Of a stretch of 64,000 nt of DNA, positions 61,511 to 64,000 are shown piece by piece. The notes below the pieces were generated by a model. The model had not been told where the DNA came from, did no database searches, and worked only from the letters and a program-made list of their open reading frames with translations. The position numbers and the translations under genes are program-made. This DNA is from Rhodoblastus sphagnicola (lineage in GTDB: Bacteria > Pseudomonadota > Alphaproteobacteria > Rhizobiales > Beijerinckiaceae). The DNA is taken from assembly GCF_002937075.1 (NCBI RefSeq), contig NZ_NHSJ01000034.1, positions 62,001 to 126,000 of the forward strand, read 5' to 3'. Every line of letters begins with the position of its first letter. Within the stretch, counting starts at the first letter, position 1.

Positions 61511-63070
61511 TCAGCGGATGATGTCGAACGAGTAGTCGGTCTTGCCGGCGATCATCGTGTTGGCGTCCATCGTGTCGAAAATCTTGTCGAGGATTTGCAC
61601 GAGAACGTTGAGGCCGCCCTGGTAGCCCCACACGGGATAGCGGTGCTTGTGGTGACGGTCGAAGATCGGGAAGCCGATGCGGATCAACGGGGTGTTGGTG
61701 TCGCGCTCCAGATATTTGCCGTAGGTGTTGCCGATCAGGAAGTCCACCGGACGGGTGAACAGCAGCGAGCGCAGGTGCCACAGATCCTTCTGCGAATAGA
61801 CCTGGCAATCCTTGCCGAACGGCGAGGAGGCGAACAGCGCCTTCATCTTCTCTTCCCAACGCTTGTTGCCGTTGGTGGCGAGAACGGTGGTCGGCTCGGC
61901 GCCCAGTTCCAGCAGGAATTCGGCGAGGCCATAGCACAGGTCGGGATCGCCGTAGATGGCGAATTTCTTGCCGTGGATGTGCGCGCTGGAGTCGGCGATG
62001 GCGTCCACCAGACGGCCGCGTTCCTTTTCCAGCGAAGCCGGAATTTCGACGCCCGCCAGCTTGGCGACGGTCATCAGGAACTTGTCGGTCGCCTTCACCG
62101 AAATCGGGTGATTGAAGGCGGCGACCTGGTGGCCGTGCTCGGCGACCATCGGCAGGGTCTTTTCGGTGCAATATTCCTGCATCGAAATGGTGGCGGAAGC
62201 GTGGACCGCATTGGCCGCGTCTTCCAGCGTGGTGCCGCCGTCATACATGCGGAATTCGCCGTCCGTGGGGGTGTCCCACACGTCCGAATTGTCGCCGAGG
62301 ATGGTGTACTTGACGCCCATCTCGTTGAAAATGCGCTTGATTTCGCGCAGGTTGCCGACGGTGTAGCCGTCAAAGCCGCCGATGAAGTTGATCGAGCCGT
62401 TGGGCGTGGGAACCAGCTTTTCGGTGGTGCCGGCCTTGCCGTCCCAGAAATGCTCGATAATGCCCTTCATGGCGTTGTCGTAGCCGGTGATGTGGCTGCC
62501 GACGAAGGCGGGGGTGTGAGCGAAGGGAACGTCGAAGTCCATGGGCACGGAGCCCTTTTCCTTCGCCGTCTTGATGAAGGCGTTGAGATCGTCGCCGATG
62601 ACTTCCGCCATGCAGGTGGTGGAGACGGCGATCATCTTCGGCTTGTACATGGCGTGGGTGTTGGCGAGGCCGTCAATCATATTGTTGAGGCCGCCGAACA
62701 CCGCCGCGTCTTCGGTCATGGAGGAGGAGACGCAGGAGGTCGGCTCCTTGAAGTGACGCGAGAAATGCGAGCGATAGTAAGCGACGCAGCCCTGCGAACC
62801 GTGGACGAAGGGAACCGTGCCTTCAAAGCCGACCGCGACGAACACCGCGCCGAGCGGCTGGCAGGCCTTGGCCGGGTTGACGGTCAGGGCTTCACGGGCG
62901 AAGTTCTTTTCCTGGTATTCTTCAGTCTTCAGCCACTCGCGGACACGCTCGACTTCGGCCGGATCGCGGCGACCTTCGAATTTTTCCGCCTTGTTGGCGA
63001 GCATCTGCTGGTATTCGGGACCACGAAACAGGTCGAAGTGGTCAAGTACGTTGTCGGCGTTCTGTGCCAT
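61511..63070 (-). CDS. nifK: Nitrogenase molybdenum-iron protein beta chain
   Basis: The 519-residue subunit holds the P-cluster cysteines C70 (PAKACQPLG), C95 (GSQGCVAYY) and C153 ([12 protein letters not shown]). It forms the alpha2-beta2 MoFe protein with NifD. AGAGGG lies before ATG 63070. It ends the nifHDK transcript. Confidence 0.98.
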   Translation of the reverse strand: MAQNADNVLDHFDLFRGPEYQQMLANKAEKFEGRRDPAEVERVREWLKTEEYQEKNFAREALTVNPAKACQPLGAVFVAVGFEGTVPFVHGSQGCVAYYRSHFSRHFKEPTSCVSSSMTEDAAVFGGLNNMIDGLANTHAMYKPKMIAVSTTCMAEVIGDDLNAFIKTAKEKGSVPMDFDVPFAHTPAFVGSHITGYDNAMKGIIEHFWDGKAGTTEKLVPTPNGSINFIGGFDGYTVGNLREIKRIFNEMGVKYTILGDNSDVWDTPTDGEFRMYDGGTTLEDAANAVHASATISMQEYCTEKTLPMVAEHGHQVAAFNHPISVKATDKFLMTVAKLAGVEIPASLEKERGRLVDAIADSSAHIHGKKFAIYGDPDLCYGLAEFLLELGAEPTTVLATNGNKRWEEKMKALFASSPFGKDCQVYSQKDLWHLRSLLFTRPVDFLIGNTYGKYLERDTNTPLIRIGFPIFDRHHKHRYPVWGYQGGLNVLVQILDKIFDTMDANTMIAGKTDYSFDIIR

Positions 63071-63154
63071 GTCATGCCCTCTGCTGTGTCTGGAGCAACG
63101 CGCGCGAAGGCGTTCGCCGGTTAACGGCGGTGTTGCGTCCGATTTGGTTTGAGG

Positions 63155-63189
63155 GGCCGGCTCCGTCTTTTTCAGGCGCGGAGCCGGCC
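63155..63189 (-). other. Hairpin in the nifD-nifK intergenic region
   Basis: GGCCGGCTCCG and CGGAGCCGGCC form a perfect 11-base-pair stem with a 13-base loop just after the nifD stop. There is no long T-run, so it may stabilise the nifHD part of the mRNA rather than terminate. Confidence 0.7.
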
Positions 63190-63196
63190 GTTCTGG

Positions 63197-64000
63197 TTAT
63201 TCGGCCGCGATGGCCTTCGCCGCGGCTTCCTCTTTCCAGGGGGCCTTGGCCATTTTCCAGACCGGGGCGTTGATGGCCATGTCCATGTCGCGGGCGAAGA
63301 TGGCGAAGCCGTCATAGCCGTGATAGGGGCCGGAATAGTCCCAGCTGTGCATCTGGCGGAACGGCACGCCCATCTTCTGGAACACGTACTTTTCCTTGAT
63401 GCCGGAGCCGACCAGATCGGGCTGCACCTTCTCGACGAACTTCTCGAATTCGTAGCCGTTGACGTCGTCGTAGATCAGGGTGCCGTCCTTCACATAATGC
63501 TGGGCGGTGCGCTGATAATCGTCGTTATGGGCGAATTCGTAGCCGGTGCCGACCACGACCATGCCGAGATCCTCATACGCGCCGATGACGTGGCGCGGAC
63601 GCAGGCCGCCGACATAGAGCATGACCGTCTTGCCTTCGAGGCGCGGACGGTATTTCGCGACAACCGCGTCCATCAGCGGCTGATACTTGGCGATGACGCG
63701 CTCGGCGCCTTCCTTGATCTTGTCATCGAAATAGCTGGCGATCTTGCGCAGGCTGTCGACGATCTTGGTCGGACCGAAGAAGTTGTATTCGCACCACGGA
63801 ATACCGAACTTTTCTTCCATGTGGCGGGAGATGTAGTTCATCGAACGGTAGCAGTGGAGAACGTTGAGCTTGGCCTTCGGCGTCGCTTCCAGTTCCGCCA
63901 GCGTGCCGTCGCCCGACCACTGGGCGATCACGCGCAAGCCCATCTCTTCCAGCAGGATGCGCGAGGCCCAGGCGTCGCCGCCGATGTTGTAGTCGCCGAT
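63197..64000 (-). CDS. nifD: Nitrogenase molybdenum-iron protein alpha chain (partial)
   Basis: Only the C-terminal 267 residues lie in the window; the start is beyond the right edge. The FeMo-co ligand histidine lies in [20 protein letters not shown], and [19 protein letters not shown] is also family-typical. nifH is expected upstream, outside the window. Confidence 0.98.
   Translation of the reverse strand: MGDYNIGGDAWASRILLEEMGLRVIAQWSGDGTLAELEATPKAKLNVLHCYRSMNYISRHMEEKFGIPWCEYNFFGPTKIVDSLRKIASYFDDKIKEGAERVIAKYQPLMDAVVAKYRPRLEGKTVMLYVGGLRPRHVIGAYEDLGMVVVGTGYEFAHNDDYQRTAQHYVKDGTLIYDDVNGYEFEKFVEKVQPDLVGSGIKEKYVFQKMGVPFRQMHSWDYSGPYHGYDGFAIFARDMDMAINAPVWKMAKAPWKEEAAAKAIAAE

Overview
The window is a GC-rich stretch of an alphaproteobacterial chromosome, most probably from the Rhizobiales (Beijerinckiaceae/Methylocystaceae/Bradyrhizobiaceae side). 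The basis is the sdhCDAB and purEK organisation, the rhizobial-type nif gene set (nifW, nifZ, nifT, nifQ, fdxB, iscA-nifSV), NifA/sigma-54 promoters, and families of intergenic inverted repeats typical of this order. The genus cannot be fixed from the sequence alone. No tRNA, rRNA, CRISPR array, transposase or phage gene was seen.

Positions 1-31700 hold mainly housekeeping and accessory genes: purEK, two DUF465 genes, a propionate/acetate-CoA ligase, small membrane and secreted proteins, a GT87-type membrane glycosyltransferase (with a decayed relative at 2446-2745), a GcvR-like ACT protein, a sirtuin, a membrane patatin, a CYTH-CHAD phosphatase, a WD40 protein, an AtoE transporter, an orphan metal-type ABC ATPase, opgG, a parvulin isomerase, argJ, a Nudix hydrolase and the sdhCDAB operon.

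From about 31800 to the right edge the window is a nitrogen-fixation island. It begins with two perfect FNR/FixK boxes before a small repeat-containing membrane protein and a molbindin gene. Then follow iscA-nifS-nifV (plus strand), a Rieske/globin cluster with a partial tandem duplication, a GST and a SufE. A long nifB operon on the minus strand (nifB-fdxN-iscA-TPR-LRV/HEAT-nifZ-nifZ-small ORF-degT-like-ferredoxin) comes next, then a second minus operon (iscA-nfu-cysE/nifP-nifW-ferredoxin-nifT-SIR2-like). After an AAA+ ATPase divergent from an unknown gene, a second Rieske protein and a small unrelated block with a threonine aldolase, the minus strand carries nifE-nifN-nifX-DUF269-DUF683-fdxB-nifQ. 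A toxin-antitoxin pair and a secreted protein separate these from nifK and nifD; nifD runs off the right edge and nifH must lie beyond it.

The genes cover P-cluster/FeMo-co synthesis (nifB, E, N, X, Q, V, S, iscA and nfu), maturation or protection (nifW, Z, T), cysteine supply (cysE), electron carriers (at least six ferredoxin or Rieske proteins) and molybdenum handling (molbindin, nifQ). Six -24/-12 promoters with the shape (T/C)GGC(G/A)(C/G)-N5-TTGC(A/T) and three TGT-N10-ACA motifs suggest one NifA regulon that includes several genes of unknown function. The best candidates for new biology are the AAA+ ATPase and its sigma-54-driven divergent neighbour, the DegT-like protein without its PLP lysine, the SIR2-like protein in a nif operon, and the duplicated globin cassette.
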